Shown here piece after piece: positions 1 to 8,004 of a stretch of 24,515 bases of DNA. The first letter of the stretch is position 1, and every line of letters starts with the position of its first letter. The stretch lies in assembly GCA_027619145.1 (NCBI GenBank), contig JAQCGA010000005.1, positions 1 through 24,515 of the forward strand, in the 5' to 3' direction. The position numbers were made by a program, and so were the translations under genes. The stretch comes from a bacterium (GTDB taxonomy: Bacteria > Latescibacterota > UBA2968 > GCA-2709665). Under the pieces are notes generated by a model. That model saw nothing but the letters and a program-made list of their open reading frames with translations, did no database searches and had not been told where the DNA came from.

Positions 1-1
1 C

Positions 2-16
2 GATACTGTTGGTAAA
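2..16 (+). repeat. Left terminal inverted repeat of IS1182-type element
   Basis: GATACTGTTGGTAAA is the exact reverse complement of the bases at 1721-1735. Beyond base 16 the match decays at once. Confidence 0.75.
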
Positions 17-94
17 TTCAAACTGGTCGTATATCATGAGCTTATCAGGCATCCAGAAACAGGCCCAATCAGATCTCGGTGATGGAGGCAAGCC

Positions 95-1715
95 ATGTCC
101 AGGAATAGAAGTAGAGAAGCCCGGCTGGGCGTTCCAAAAGATACCGCGCGTGTAGCTCGTGCTGCCTTTCCGAAGGGGAACCCCTATCTGAGGTTGCGGG
201 ACGCGTTAGGGGAAGTCTATCAGGAGGAGCACTTTGCCTGCCTTTTCGCCCACCGGGGACGACCAGCCGAGTCACCGGGTCTTCTGGCACTGGTTAGCGT
301 ACTCCAGTTTGCTGAAGGCCTGTCGGATCGTCAGGCAGCCGATTCAGTTCGCAGTCGGATCGACTGGAAGTATCTGTTGGGACTGGAGTTGACCGATGCG
401 GGTTTTGATTATTCGCTCCTGAGTGACTTTCGAAGTCGGCTGTTGGAAGGTGGCCTGGAACAAGCCCTTGTGGACCTCCTGTTAGATCAGTTCAAGGTCT
501 GTGGTCTGGTGAAGGCCGGCGGTCGGCAACGCACGGACTCGACGCATGTGCTGGCCGCCATTCGGGTGCTTAACCGACTGGAATGTGTCGGAGAGACGAT
601 ACGGGCGACTCTCAATGCTCTTTCTGGTGTCGCTCCCGACTGGGTGAGCGCCCAAGTTCCCTCTGCGTGGTATGAGCGGTATAGCCCTCGGTTTGAGGCC
701 TATCGCTTTCCCAAGTCTGAAGCACAACGCCAGGCCCTGGCGCTCACCATCGGGGCAGACGGTCACCTCCTGCTGAGTTGGATCTATGCCGGGGATCCGC
801 CCCGGCAAGTGCGTCTGCATCCGGCCGTCGAGGTCTTGCGTCAGGTCTGGATCCAGCAGTATAGCCTGCAGGAAGGTCAAATGAGCTTCCGACAGCCGGG
901 GGATTTGCCGCCCGGGGAACGGCTGATTGTCTCCCCGTACGACCCTCAGGCCCGGATGAGCCAGAAACGGCAGACGCAATGGGTCGGCTATAAGGTCCAC
1001 ATGACCGAAACGTGTGATGCAGACCAGCCTCACCTTATCACCCACGTAGAGACGACGCCTGCTACAGTGCCAGACATTCGAAAGACCCGAACCATCCAGG
1101 AGAAATTGTCACAAAAAGACCTCTTGCCGGGCCAACATCTGCTGGATAGTGGCTATGTGGATGCTCGAACCCTGCTTACCTGCCAAGAGCAAGGCACAAC
1201 GTTGATCGGTCCAGTGAGGGTTGGGCTTCGATTGGGCTTCATTTACGATAGATTGGGAACACCATCAGGCCATATGTCCTCAGGGCAAACCCAGTCGGGT
1301 GTGGTCTGAAAGTCACGATCGCTGGGGCCAACCGGTTATTCATGTTCGTTTTGACAAAACGGACTGCCAGATGTGTCCTTGCAGAGAAAATTGTACCCGC
1401 AGCAAAGGCCCGCGTACCTTACATCTCCTGCCACAGGCCCAACAGGAAGCTCTCCTACAGGCCCGACTTCAGCAAACTACACCAGAGTTTCAAAATCTCT
1501 ATGCTGCTCGCGCAGGGATTGAAGGTACCTTATCTCAGCAGATCCGAAAGTGCCATATGCGGCGTTCTCGCTATATCGGACAGGTCAAGACGCATCTTCA
1601 GCACCTCCTGACAGCTGCGGCAATCAATCTGGCACGCTATGTGGCCTGGGTTGAAGGGATACCTCTGGCCCAAACCCGAGTTGGCCCCTTTGCTGCACTG
1701 GCGTCGGTAGCCTGA
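95..1715 (+). pseudogene. IS1182-family transposase, frameshifted with a short internal deletion
   Basis: The gene starts at ATG 95 with GGAGG six bases upstream. Frame 1 (95 to about 1219) carries the N-terminal dimerisation-type domain and two DDE-type acidic positions: Asp148 in the motif RTDSTHV and Asp351 in LLDSGYVD. The reading then continues in another frame (from about 1221 to 1715) with GFDWASFTIDW, the Cys pairs of the CPC...C cluster, and the AGIEGTLSQ motif that holds the catalytic Glu (1521-1523). In intact relatives a linker of roughly ten to fifteen residues separates LIGPVR from GFD. Here almost all of it is missing and the frame changes, so a deletion whose length is not a multiple of three is the simplest explanation. 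Frame 1 alone runs on to a stop at 1309 with unrelated sequence. A short-read assembly error is possible but would have to remove several codons. Confidence 0.8.
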
Positions 1716-1720
1716 TGGCT

Positions 1721-1735
1721 TTTACCAACAGTATC
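1721..1735 (-). repeat. Right terminal inverted repeat of IS1182-type element
   Basis: TTTACCAACAGTATC lies six bases after the transposase stop codon and matches the left end perfectly over 15 bp. A partial second copy, CCAACAGTAT, sits at 1766-1775. Confidence 0.75.
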
Positions 1736-1821
1736 ATTCATCTCCTCACGACTCCCGATAATCGGCCAACAGTATGGCTTTCTGTATATGCACGATCCGT
1801 TAAATGTCACAAAGTTTTGAC

Positions 1822-1850
1822 TTGATAAACCCGTATTCAAACCCTATTCT
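1822..1850 (+). promoter_or_regulatory. Possible sigma70-type promoter
   Basis: TTGATA (1822-1827) and TATTCT (1845-1850) are separated by 17 bp. No ORF starts nearby, so it would drive only a long leader toward 2635. Such a pair can arise by chance in AT-rich DNA. Confidence 0.25.
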
Positions 1851-2061
1851 AAAGAAGTTAGCATAATAGATTTCCATGAACAACTTATAGATTCGGAACG
1901 AGTTCGTCGGGACTGCGTTCCGCTCACTCTATAAATGACTTTATAACAGGCTTCGGTATCATCGAACTGTCATCGGGGCAGTCTTCCGGCCGCCGGTAGT
2001 TCTTGATACTTATTTTTTTGCCCGCACCAACGAGTGAATGTGGAACACTGCGTGACCGACT

Positions 2062-2115
2062 AATGAACAATATAATGAACAAAATTGTTTATTATTGTTC
2101 GTTATATTGTTTATT
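2062..2115. promoter_or_regulatory. AT-rich 21-bp inverted repeat (operator- or cruciform-like)
   Basis: The arms are 2062-2082 and 2095-2115 and match as reverse complements at 19 of 21 positions across a 12-base spacer. Within each arm the hexamer GAACAA (or its complement) recurs, giving four half-sites. There is no T-tract that would suggest a terminator. The arrangement suits a dimeric or tetrameric regulator site, but no adjacent regulator gene is present. Confidence 0.5.
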
Positions 2116-2245
2116 CCTTCTCTCTTGACGCCCAATAAGCTACGTTTTCCGCCTGAAAACACACAAAAGCACCCTGGCACGATCATTGCAAAACTTTATT
2201 TCGCGAACGCTCCATATTTCTGTTCAACTTTAACCCAAACACAAA

Positions 2246-2294
2246 AAAGCCGTTACCCTCTAAGCCTGGAATGCCGTAAAGGTAACGACTTTGC
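2246..2294 (-). terminator. Stem-loop, terminator-like on the minus strand
   Basis: AAAG, one mismatch, then CGTTACC (2246-2257) pairs with GGTAACG, one mismatch, CTTT (2281-2292). Read on the minus strand, the stem is followed by a run of six T, the usual form of an intrinsic terminator. No minus-strand gene is seen entering from the right, so it could instead be a structured part of the leader for the gene at 2635. Confidence 0.4.
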
Positions 2295-2303
2295 GATGTA
2301 AGA

Positions 2304-2323
2304 AGAGGGGGTGCAACCCCTCT
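2304..2323 (+). ncRNA. GC-rich leader hairpin
   Basis: AGAGGGG (2304-2310) pairs perfectly with CCCCTCT (2317-2323) around a six-base loop. No T-run follows, so it is not a standard terminator. It lies just downstream of the 2246-2294 stem-loop and about 310 bases before the start codon of the large secreted protein. I could not match the pair of stems to a known riboswitch class. Confidence 0.35.
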
Positions 2324-2634
2324 GATCCATCTACCTTAAATATTACGAATCACGGGTGGGTCGTCAAGTAGCCGTCCTCCAGAAAAAATCACACACCACC
2401 TGCAAGCACAAAACAAAGATTGAAACCCTCAACTTCATCCACACACTTCTTTGGGGAGGAATTTTCCATGACAAACCAGTAATAACGTCTGGCGTTTACA
2501 GGTCGGGGAAACTCCTGGAAATTTGTCGGTGTCGGGATAAAACAGGAAGGTTTGCCGGGAAATATCGAGATCAAAACATAAATTCGTTTTCATCCGCAAG
2601 ATTCAAATGTAGACCCAAGAGGAGGGTTTAACTT

Positions 2635-5600
2635 ATGTTCAGGAAAATAAACTTCACGGACCAGCAAAGAACAACATCAAGAAATGGTACAGGGATAATA
2701 AAAGCGTTTGGCTTGATGATACTGGCCCTACTGATATTTGGTATCAGTGGGGAATTGGCCGCACAACAACCTGGACCCGTGGCCCATTATCCAGGAGATG
2801 GAACAACCGAAGATGTGGTGCGCGGCATCGCTGGCGAAGGTACGCTGTTTAATGGTGCTACCTACCAAGATCCCGGTGTCTTCGGCCAGGCATTCAGTTT
2901 TGACGGTCAGGATGACTACTTTGAGGCACCGCTTACGCAGCAGGGGCCATTTAGCGTTTCTCTCTGGGTGTATGCGGGCGAGGTAAACCAGGCGGCAGCA
3001 ACCGGGGTGTTGTCCACTGCGAACGGCACTCCTGTGGGCAGCTTTCAGATTGATTTTGATGGAAGCGGCAACTATCAGTTTAATTCTTTACAACAGGTCT
3101 CTGGAACCCTCCAAAGTGAACTCGTCGCTATTGGACCCGCAGCGAGTTCTTTCCAGCATATTGTAGTTGCGTATGATGGGACCACGGTCAGTACTTATCT
3201 GAATGGTCATTTTAAGAACAGCGCTTCCATATCCGTCGCACGGTTTGACCTTCTGAGACTGGCCGCTAACCGGGTCAACAATGCCCGTTTCAACGGGTTT
3301 GTGGATGATGTGAGGATTTTCGATTACGAGTTGTCTGAGACCCAGGTTGCCGATCTTGCCGCCCGACCCGTGGCCCATTATCCGGGAGAAGGAAATGGCA
3401 ACGATGTGGTAGGAGGGGTCAACGGCACGGTTTCAGGCGCGGCATACAGCCCAGGTGTCGTCGGTCAGTCCTTCGACTTCGATGGTAACAACGACTATTT
3501 CGAGTCGTCCTTCACCACAACCGCCGGAAGCCCTTTCACAGTGTCCCTGTGGGTAAATGCGGGCGATATCAATCAGGCCAGGTTTTCCGGTATTCTGTCC
3601 ACTTCCAACGGTCCAAATGCAGCAGGAAGTTTTCAGATCGATTTCGATGGAAATGCTTCAGGAAACGGAAATTACCGCTTCCACGGCACGGATGGCGACA
3701 CATATGACAAGATCATCGGGCCGGCCCTGAAAGACTTCCAGCATCTCGCGGTCACATACGAAAACTCAACAATTACTCTTTACCTGAACGGCCAGCCCAC
3801 AGGAACCCAGAATTATCCAGATGCCCAGTTCTACCTGTTAAAACTCGGACGGAATCGCAGGAACAACACATATTTCGAGGGTCTGGTAGATGAAGTGAAG
3901 ATCTATGACCGTGCCCTGAGCGCAGAAACGATCGCCGAACTGGCTGGAACCGATGTGAACCCGCCGGTGGCCGTTGCCACGGCCCCCTCTCCAGTAGAGT
4001 GCACGGGTCCTAACGGCGCGGAAGTAACACTGGGCGGATCGGGGTCAAGCGATCCCAACAACGATCCATTGACCTATACCTGGTACAACGGTGACACGAT
4101 CATTGCCGGACCTTCGGCCAACCCGACATCGACGGTAACCTTGCCGCTGGGAGACCATACGATCACGCTGGAGGTCAGCAACGGTGTGATTTCTTCGGTC
4201 ACAGATATACACGTCATCGTTGAAGACACTGTAGCGCCCGTGCTGACCGTACCAGCAGATGTAACCCTGGAAGACCCAGCAGACATACAGCCTTCCAATA
4301 CCGGTCTTGCAACCGCAACAGATGTCTGCGATCCGAATCCTGCCATCGCCTACAGCGATGTGTTTGTAGGAACACCTCCGTTGGGTGTGACCACCCGTAC
4401 GTGGACGGCCACAGACGCAAGCGGGAATGCGTCAAGCGGAGATCAGACAATTACCGTGATTGCGGCGAACGATCCGCCCGTAGCCACCGATTCCTCCGTC
4501 TCTGGCGACGAGGATACGGAAATCACCGGCCAGGCAGATGCACAGGACTCAGATGCAGATCCCCTGACATTTACGTTGACGCAGGACGTCAACAACGGTC
4601 AGCTCACCTTGAACAGTGATGGAACCTTCTCCTATACACCCAATCCGGAGTTCAGCGGGAACGATGCATTCTCCTTCACCGCCAGTGACGGCGAGGCGAC
4701 CAGCAACGAAGCGACGGTCTCCATTACCGTCAATCCGGTGAACGATCCGCCCATATTGAAAATCCTGTCCCGACCAGTCGTGGAAGGAAACGGGTTTGCA
4801 GATTTTACGTCCGCCGATCTGCTTGCAACCGATCCGGACAACGGACCTGCTGAACTCACGTATGAGATCACCCAGGAACCCCAGGGCGGAAGCCTGAAGA
4901 ACGCCTCCGGGCCACTGGGAGTCGGAAACACGTTTACCCAGGCGGATCTGGACAACGGCGGCATCCGCTATACCAACACGGACCCATATATTAGATCCGA
5001 CCTGTTCTACTTCACCTTGACAGACGGCGAAAACACGCTGCTCGATCAATATTTCAAGTTCAGCGTTACCCCACCGCCCATCGTTGCCAACGATGACGAC
5101 TACGAGACGGATGTGGATCAACCCCTTACCGTACAGGCCCCGGGCGTACTTGGAAACGATGACAATCTGGATCCCCGGAGTTCGGCGCGGGTGTATGAAT
5201 TACCTGCCTACGGAACCGTCCAACTGAACCCGGATGGATCATTCACCTATACCCCCGATCCAAGTTTTGTGGGCACCGACCAGTTCACCTACCAGATCGT
5301 AACAAAAGCGACAAAACCGAAAGCTGAACCAGCTCCCCAAAAAGAAGCCCAAAAAGCAGAGGAACTGGCCAAAGGCGACCCGGGCGACAATATCGGTACC
5401 GTCACTATTACGGTAAACTATCCGATTGTAGCGGTGGATGACGAGTACGACACGTTTGACAATACCCCCCTCACCGTGGAAGCACCGGGGGTCCTGGACA
5501 ACGACCAGAACCCCGGTCGCCTGCGCCTGCTCGCACAGGTCATTGATCAACCGGTCTCCGGAACCCTGGAGTTTAATTATGACGGCTCATTCACCTATAC

Positions 5601-6765
5601 GCCCAATCCGGATTTTGTAGGCGACGACCAGTTCACCTACCAGGCATTCATCAAATCAAAAGTCGCGCCGAAGCAGCAGAAGAAGGGAGCCCAGGCGGCC
5701 GCTACCAAGACCGCACCGCAAGCCGCTACCCAGGACGATATTGCAACCGTAACCATCCACGTCCTTCAGTCCAACCTGCCGCCGATTGCAATCTGCCAGG
5801 ATATTGATCTGGACCTGGATGCAAACGGCCAGGCTACACTGGACCCTGCGCAAATTGACAACGGCTCCAGTGATCCAGAAGGTGGGCCGCTCACCCTGAG
5901 CGTGACCCCGAATGCCTTCACCTGCGAAAACCTGGGTCCCAATACGGTTACCCTTACAGTAACAGATGATCACGATGTCAGTGTAACCTGCGAAGCCATT
6001 GTAACCGTGAAAGATGTTACACCACCAGCAATCACCCTCACAGGGGCCGCAGAAATCACCCTCGAGTGCGGCATTGATGAGTATACCGAAGAAGGCGCTA
6101 CGGTCACCGACATCTGCGACCCGAACGCAGAGGTCGTCATCGCAGGCTCAGTAGACCTCACAGCTCTCGGTGACTATACCATCACCTATAACGCAATCGA
6201 CGCAAGCGGCAACGAAGCGGATGAAGTCACACGCATCGTCCACGTCGTAGACACCACTGCTCCGGTCATCACACTCACCGGCGACGCGGACATCACCCTC
6301 GAATGTGGCATCGATACGTACACCGAACAAGGTGCCACCGTTACCGATAATTGTGACCCGAACGTAGAGATCGTCACCTCAGGATCGGTAGACCTCACGG
6401 CACTCGGCGACTACACCATCACCTACAATGCAACGGACGAAAGTGGCAACGTAGCCACCGAAGTCACACGCACCGTTCACGTCGTCGATACCACACCGCC
6501 AGTCATTACCCTCACCGGCGATGATGACATCACCCTCGAATGTGGTGTTGACACCTACACTGAAGAAGGTGCTACGGTCACTGATCACTGCGACCCGAAC
6601 GTAGAGGTCGTCATCGCAGGCTCAGTAGACCTTACAGCTCTCGGCGACTACACCATCACCTACAACGCAACGGATGCAAGCGGCAACGTGGCCACCGAAG
6701 TCACACGCACTGTCCACGTCGTAGATACCACTGATGTGGTCTGGAAAAAGTGGACACGCGATTAA
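2635..6765 (+). CDS. Giant secreted LamG/PKD/HYR/cadherin-like repeat protein, C-terminus truncated by IS3
   Basis: GAGGAGGG eight bases upstream supports ATG 2635. Residues 1-44 form a long signal peptide (hydrophobic IIKAFGLMILALLIFG, then LAAQQ). The order after that is: two laminin-G/concanavalin-like domains (about 45-240 and 243-438), a PKD-like domain (about 442-528), a HYR-like domain (530-610), a cadherin-like repeat (612-705), a CSPG/Cadherin_3-like repeat (706-815), two long Ig-like repeats ending in YTPxPxFVGxDQFTYQ (about 818-1040) that carry Lys/Ala/Gln-rich insertions, another HYR-like unit, and three 79-residue DUF5011-like repeats (from about 1136). Such proteins are cell-surface or matrix adhesins, or bind polysaccharide. 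The real sequence ends at Thr1366; the last residues (DVVWKKWTRD) are read from the IS3 end. Any C-terminal sorting or anchoring domain is missing, so export to the surface is probably impaired. The exact ligand is unknown. Confidence 0.85.
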   Translation: MFRKINFTDQQRTTSRNGTGIIKAFGLMILALLIFGISGELAAQQPGPVAHYPGDGTTEDVVRGIAGEGTLFNGATYQDPGVFGQAFSFDGQDDYFEAPLTQQGPFSVSLWVYAGEVNQAAATGVLSTANGTPVGSFQIDFDGSGNYQFNSLQQVSGTLQSELVAIGPAASSFQHIVVAYDGTTVSTYLNGHFKNSASISVARFDLLRLAANRVNNARFNGFVDDVRIFDYELSETQVADLAARPVAHYPGEGNGNDVVGGVNGTVSGAAYSPGVVGQSFDFDGNNDYFESSFTTTAGSPFTVSLWVNAGDINQARFSGILSTSNGPNAAGSFQIDFDGNASGNGNYRFHGTDGDTYDKIIGPALKDFQHLAVTYENSTITLYLNGQPTGTQNYPDAQFYLLKLGRNRRNNTYFEGLVDEVKIYDRALSAETIAELAGTDVNPPVAVATAPSPVECTGPNGAEVTLGGSGSSDPNNDPLTYTWYNGDTIIAGPSANPTSTVTLPLGDHTITLEVSNGVISSVTDIHVIVEDTVAPVLTVPADVTLEDPADIQPSNTGLATATDVCDPNPAIAYSDVFVGTPPLGVTTRTWTATDASGNASSGDQTITVIAANDPPVATDSSVSGDEDTEITGQADAQDSDADPLTFTLTQDVNNGQLTLNSDGTFSYTPNPEFSGNDAFSFTASDGEATSNEATVSITVNPVNDPPILKILSRPVVEGNGFADFTSADLLATDPDNGPAELTYEITQEPQGGSLKNASGPLGVGNTFTQADLDNGGIRYTNTDPYIRSDLFYFTLTDGENTLLDQYFKFSVTPPPIVANDDDYETDVDQPLTVQAPGVLGNDDNLDPRSSARVYELPAYGTVQLNPDGSFTYTPDPSFVGTDQFTYQIVTKATKPKAEPAPQKEAQKAEELAKGDPGDNIGTVTITVNYPIVAVDDEYDTFDNTPLTVEAPGVLDNDQNPGRLRLLAQVIDQPVSGTLEFNYDGSFTYTPNPDFVGDDQFTYQAFIKSKVAPKQQKKGAQAAATKTAPQAATQDDIATVTIHVLQSNLPPIAICQDIDLDLDANGQATLDPAQIDNGSSDPEGGPLTLSVTPNAFTCENLGPNTVTLTVTDDHDVSVTCEAIVTVKDVTPPAITLTGAAEITLECGIDEYTEEGATVTDICDPNAEVVIAGSVDLTALGDYTITYNAIDASGNEADEVTRIVHVVDTTAPVITLTGDADITLECGIDTYTEQGATVTDNCDPNVEIVTSGSVDLTALGDYTITYNATDESGNVATEVTRTVHVVDTTPPVITLTGDDDITLECGVDTYTEEGATVTDHCDPNVEVVIAGSVDLTALGDYTITYNATDASGNVATEVTRTVHVVDTTDVVWKKWTRD
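6040..6732 (+). repeat. Three tandem 237-bp coding repeats (DUF5011-like)
   Basis: Repeat units begin at 6040, 6277 and 6514 with a constant 237-bp (79-residue) spacing. They share long identical DNA stretches, for example the blocks that encode AGSVDLTALGDYTITYNA. The third unit stops after residue 75 (VVDTT), where the IS3 element begins. High DNA identity implies recent duplication or gene conversion and makes the array prone to copy-number change and to assembly collapse. Confidence 0.85.
6733..6757 (+). repeat. IS3 terminal inverted repeat (orfB-distal end)
   Basis: This 25-base end aligns with the reverse complement of 7981-8004 at about four-fifths of positions with one single-base gap. 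The shared core is TGGAA followed by TGGACAC. Confidence 0.65.
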
Positions 6766-7616
6766 GCCATTTTTTGCCTGGTGAGTTGCTCAAAAGAGTC
6801 AGGCGTCACATAGTCCAGATACGCATGGAGTCGCTGGTTGTTGTAGAACATCTCGATATACTCGAAGAGCTCTCGTTCAGCGTGCTCCAGGTCAATCAAG
6901 TCTGTATGATATAACCATTCGGTTTTCAACGACCGGAAGAAAGATTCGGCTGCGGCATTGTCCCAGCAATTGGCACGCCTGCTCATGCTTTGGACGAACT
7001 GATGCGTGTGAATCGCCTTTCGGAACCCGTCACAGCAATACTGGATGCCCCGATCAGAGTGGATCATCAACCCCGGATCAGGTCTGCGTCGCCATACAGC
7101 ACGAGACAGAGCCTGAAGCACCGTTTCGTGCCCTAACGAAGGACTGACGCACCAGCCAACCACACGACGGGAAAACAGGTCGATGAAGACCACCAAGAAC
7201 AACCATCCTGCACGACTGGACAGATACGTGATATCGGTGACCCACACTTTGTTTGGACGATCTGTTTCGAAATCCCGATTGAGCAGATTCGGGGATGCCT
7301 TAAGATCGTGCTTCGTATCGGTGGTCACAACGAACTTCCGGCGTACTTTCGACCGCAGACCCTGGCGACGCATTGAATCAGCCACCCGACTGCGGCTATA
7401 GGGATTGCCCTGTGCCGACAATGCACGGCTAATCTTTCGGCTTCCATACCGGCTGCGACTGGTTTCAAAGGCTGTTTTCACCAGGACATCCAGATAGCGC
7501 CGTTCCTTCTTCCGGTCACTCTCTGGACGAGAAATCCAGGCATAATAACCGCTCTTTGACACATTGAGCACCTTAGCCATCCGCTCCACCGAAAACGCCT
7601 TGCGGTGATCCCTCAT
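6762..7616 (-). CDS. IS3-family transposase OrfB (rve/DDE integrase domain)
   Basis: Residues 1-100 contain the HTH_21-like region (VSKSGYYAW, then YGSRKISRAL). The retroviral-integrase-type core follows with the DDE triad in VTDITYL, HSDRGIQY and NAAAESFF. The C-terminal signature EMFYNNQRLHAYLDYVTPD is typical of the family. The ATG at 7616 overlaps the orfA stop as ATGA. However, the same frame is open upstream to the slippery site at 7660-7667, and the family homology (RFRFMRDHRKAFSVERM) begins before this ATG. The functional product is therefore most likely the OrfAB fusion made by -1 frameshifting. No inactivating change is visible. Confidence 0.9.
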   Translation of the reverse strand: MRDHRKAFSVERMAKVLNVSKSGYYAWISRPESDRKKERRYLDVLVKTAFETSRSRYGSRKISRALSAQGNPYSRSRVADSMRRQGLRSKVRRKFVVTTDTKHDLKASPNLLNRDFETDRPNKVWVTDITYLSSRAGWLFLVVFIDLFSRRVVGWCVSPSLGHETVLQALSRAVWRRRPDPGLMIHSDRGIQYCCDGFRKAIHTHQFVQSMSRRANCWDNAAAESFFRSLKTEWLYHTDLIDLEHAERELFEYIEMFYNNQRLHAYLDYVTPDSFEQLTRQKMA

Positions 7617-7939
7617 GAACCTGAACCTGTCTTCGGTCCCGTTGAGAAGATGGCCACTACTTTTTTTAATATATCCCGTTCTTCACGTACGATATCCAGT
7701 TCGCGACGTAACCGGAGATTCTCCTCCTCCAATGGCTTCTGGTGACCGGTGCCTGGAAACGCATCGATCGGATCTGACTCCAACTCCTTACGCCACCGGC
7801 CGATCGCACCCGGATACAATCCCAGATCCTGTTCTATCTGGCGATCCTTCTTCCCGCTGCGGTCAGCCAGGCTCACGGACTCTCGCTTAAACTCTGCATC
7901 ATATCGCTTCTTCTTATGGGAAGACCTTTGACTTGCCAT
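7613..7939 (-). CDS. IS3-family OrfA (HTH DNA-binding subunit)
   Basis: A basic protein of about 108 residues with the HTH_Tnp_1 pattern (KKRYDAEFKRESVSLA, then GLYPGAIGRWRKELE) and a C-terminal leucine-zipper-like segment (LEEENLRLRRELDIVREERDILKK) that mediates OrfA/OrfAB oligomerisation in this family. I place the start at ATG 7939 because AGGAGG lies seven bases upstream. A GTG at 7945 would directly abut that ribosome binding site. The gene ends in an ATGA overlap with orfB. Confidence 0.88.
   Translation of the reverse strand: MASQRSSHKKKRYDAEFKRESVSLADRSGKKDRQIEQDLGLYPGAIGRWRKELESDPIDAFPGTGHQKPLEEENLRLRRELDIVREERDILKKVVAIFSTGPKTGSGS
7660..7667 (-). promoter_or_regulatory. A7G -1 ribosomal frameshift site of IS3
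   Basis: On the minus strand the sequence TTA AAA AAA GTA places an A7G slippery run in the orfA frame, inside DILKKVV. A -1 slip gives KKSSGHLLNG, which leads in frame into OrfB. This is the canonical site and position for making the OrfAB transposase in IS3 elements. Confidence 0.8.
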
Positions 7940-7980
7940 TGACACACCTCCTTGAATTACAAAATATACTACTTTCAGGT

Positions 7981-8004
7981 GTGTCCATTATTCCAAAACA
8001 CGTC
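7981..8004 (-). repeat. IS3 terminal inverted repeat (orfA-proximal end)
   Basis: Partner of 6733-6757. The first bases inward are GACGTG on the minus strand. The exact outer boundary is uncertain by one or two bases because ACT/CACT-like bases occur on both sides. Confidence 0.65.

Larger units (their letters stand above)
2..1735 (+). mobile_element. IS1182-family insertion sequence, decayed
   Basis: The element is bounded by a perfect 15-bp inverted repeat (2-16 and 1721-1735) and encloses one transposase gene that fills nearly all of it. The 1.73-kb length, single ORF and transposase type fit the IS1182 group of the IS1182/IS5-like DDE elements. The left flank is only one base long in this window, so a target-site duplication cannot be tested. 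The transposase is broken internally, so the copy is probably not autonomous. It could still be mobilised in trans because both ends look intact. Confidence 0.75.
1736..2634. other. Long intergenic region without a convincing gene
   Basis: About 900 bp separate the IS1182-type element from the large secreted protein gene. The short ORFs here (for example 2095-2301 and 2356-2631) lack ribosome binding sites and recognisable motifs. What is visible is a set of palindromes: CGGAACG/CGTTCCG (1894-1900 with 1916-1922), TATAAA/TTTATA (1930-1935 with 1940-1945), an AT-rich 21-bp dyad (2062-2115) and two stem-loops (2246-2323). A possible promoter, TTGATA with 17 bp to TATTCT (1822-1827, 1845-1850), reads to the right. 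Part of the region is probably the long 5' leader of the gene at 2635. Confidence 0.6.
6733..8004 (-). mobile_element. IS3-family insertion sequence, apparently intact
   Basis: The element carries overlapping orfA and orfB on the minus strand and imperfect terminal inverted repeats (6733-6757 and 7981-8004) that share TGGAA and TGGACAC. The trinucleotide ACT flanks both ends (6730-6732 and 8005-8007), which fits the 3-bp target duplication usual for IS3 elements, although three bases can match by chance. It has cut the repeat protein gene on its left and abuts a truncated glycosyltransferase gene on its right. Confidence 0.85.

Noticed and set aside
2095..2301. 68-codon ORF in the long intergenic region
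   Set aside because: It begins with TTG inside the AT-rich dyad, lacks a ribosome binding site and runs through a stem-loop.
2240..2335. Possible c-di-GMP, SAM or TPP riboswitch
   Set aside because: I compared the conserved cores from memory on both strands and found none of them; only unassigned stem-loops are supported.
2356..2631. 91-codon ORF ending just before the surface-protein gene
   Set aside because: Non-ATG start, no ribosome binding site and no motifs. The frame is more simply untranslated leader.
1736..2634. CRISPR array or tRNA gene
   Set aside because: No regularly spaced direct repeats and no cloverleaf with a TTCGA-type arm were seen here or elsewhere in the window.
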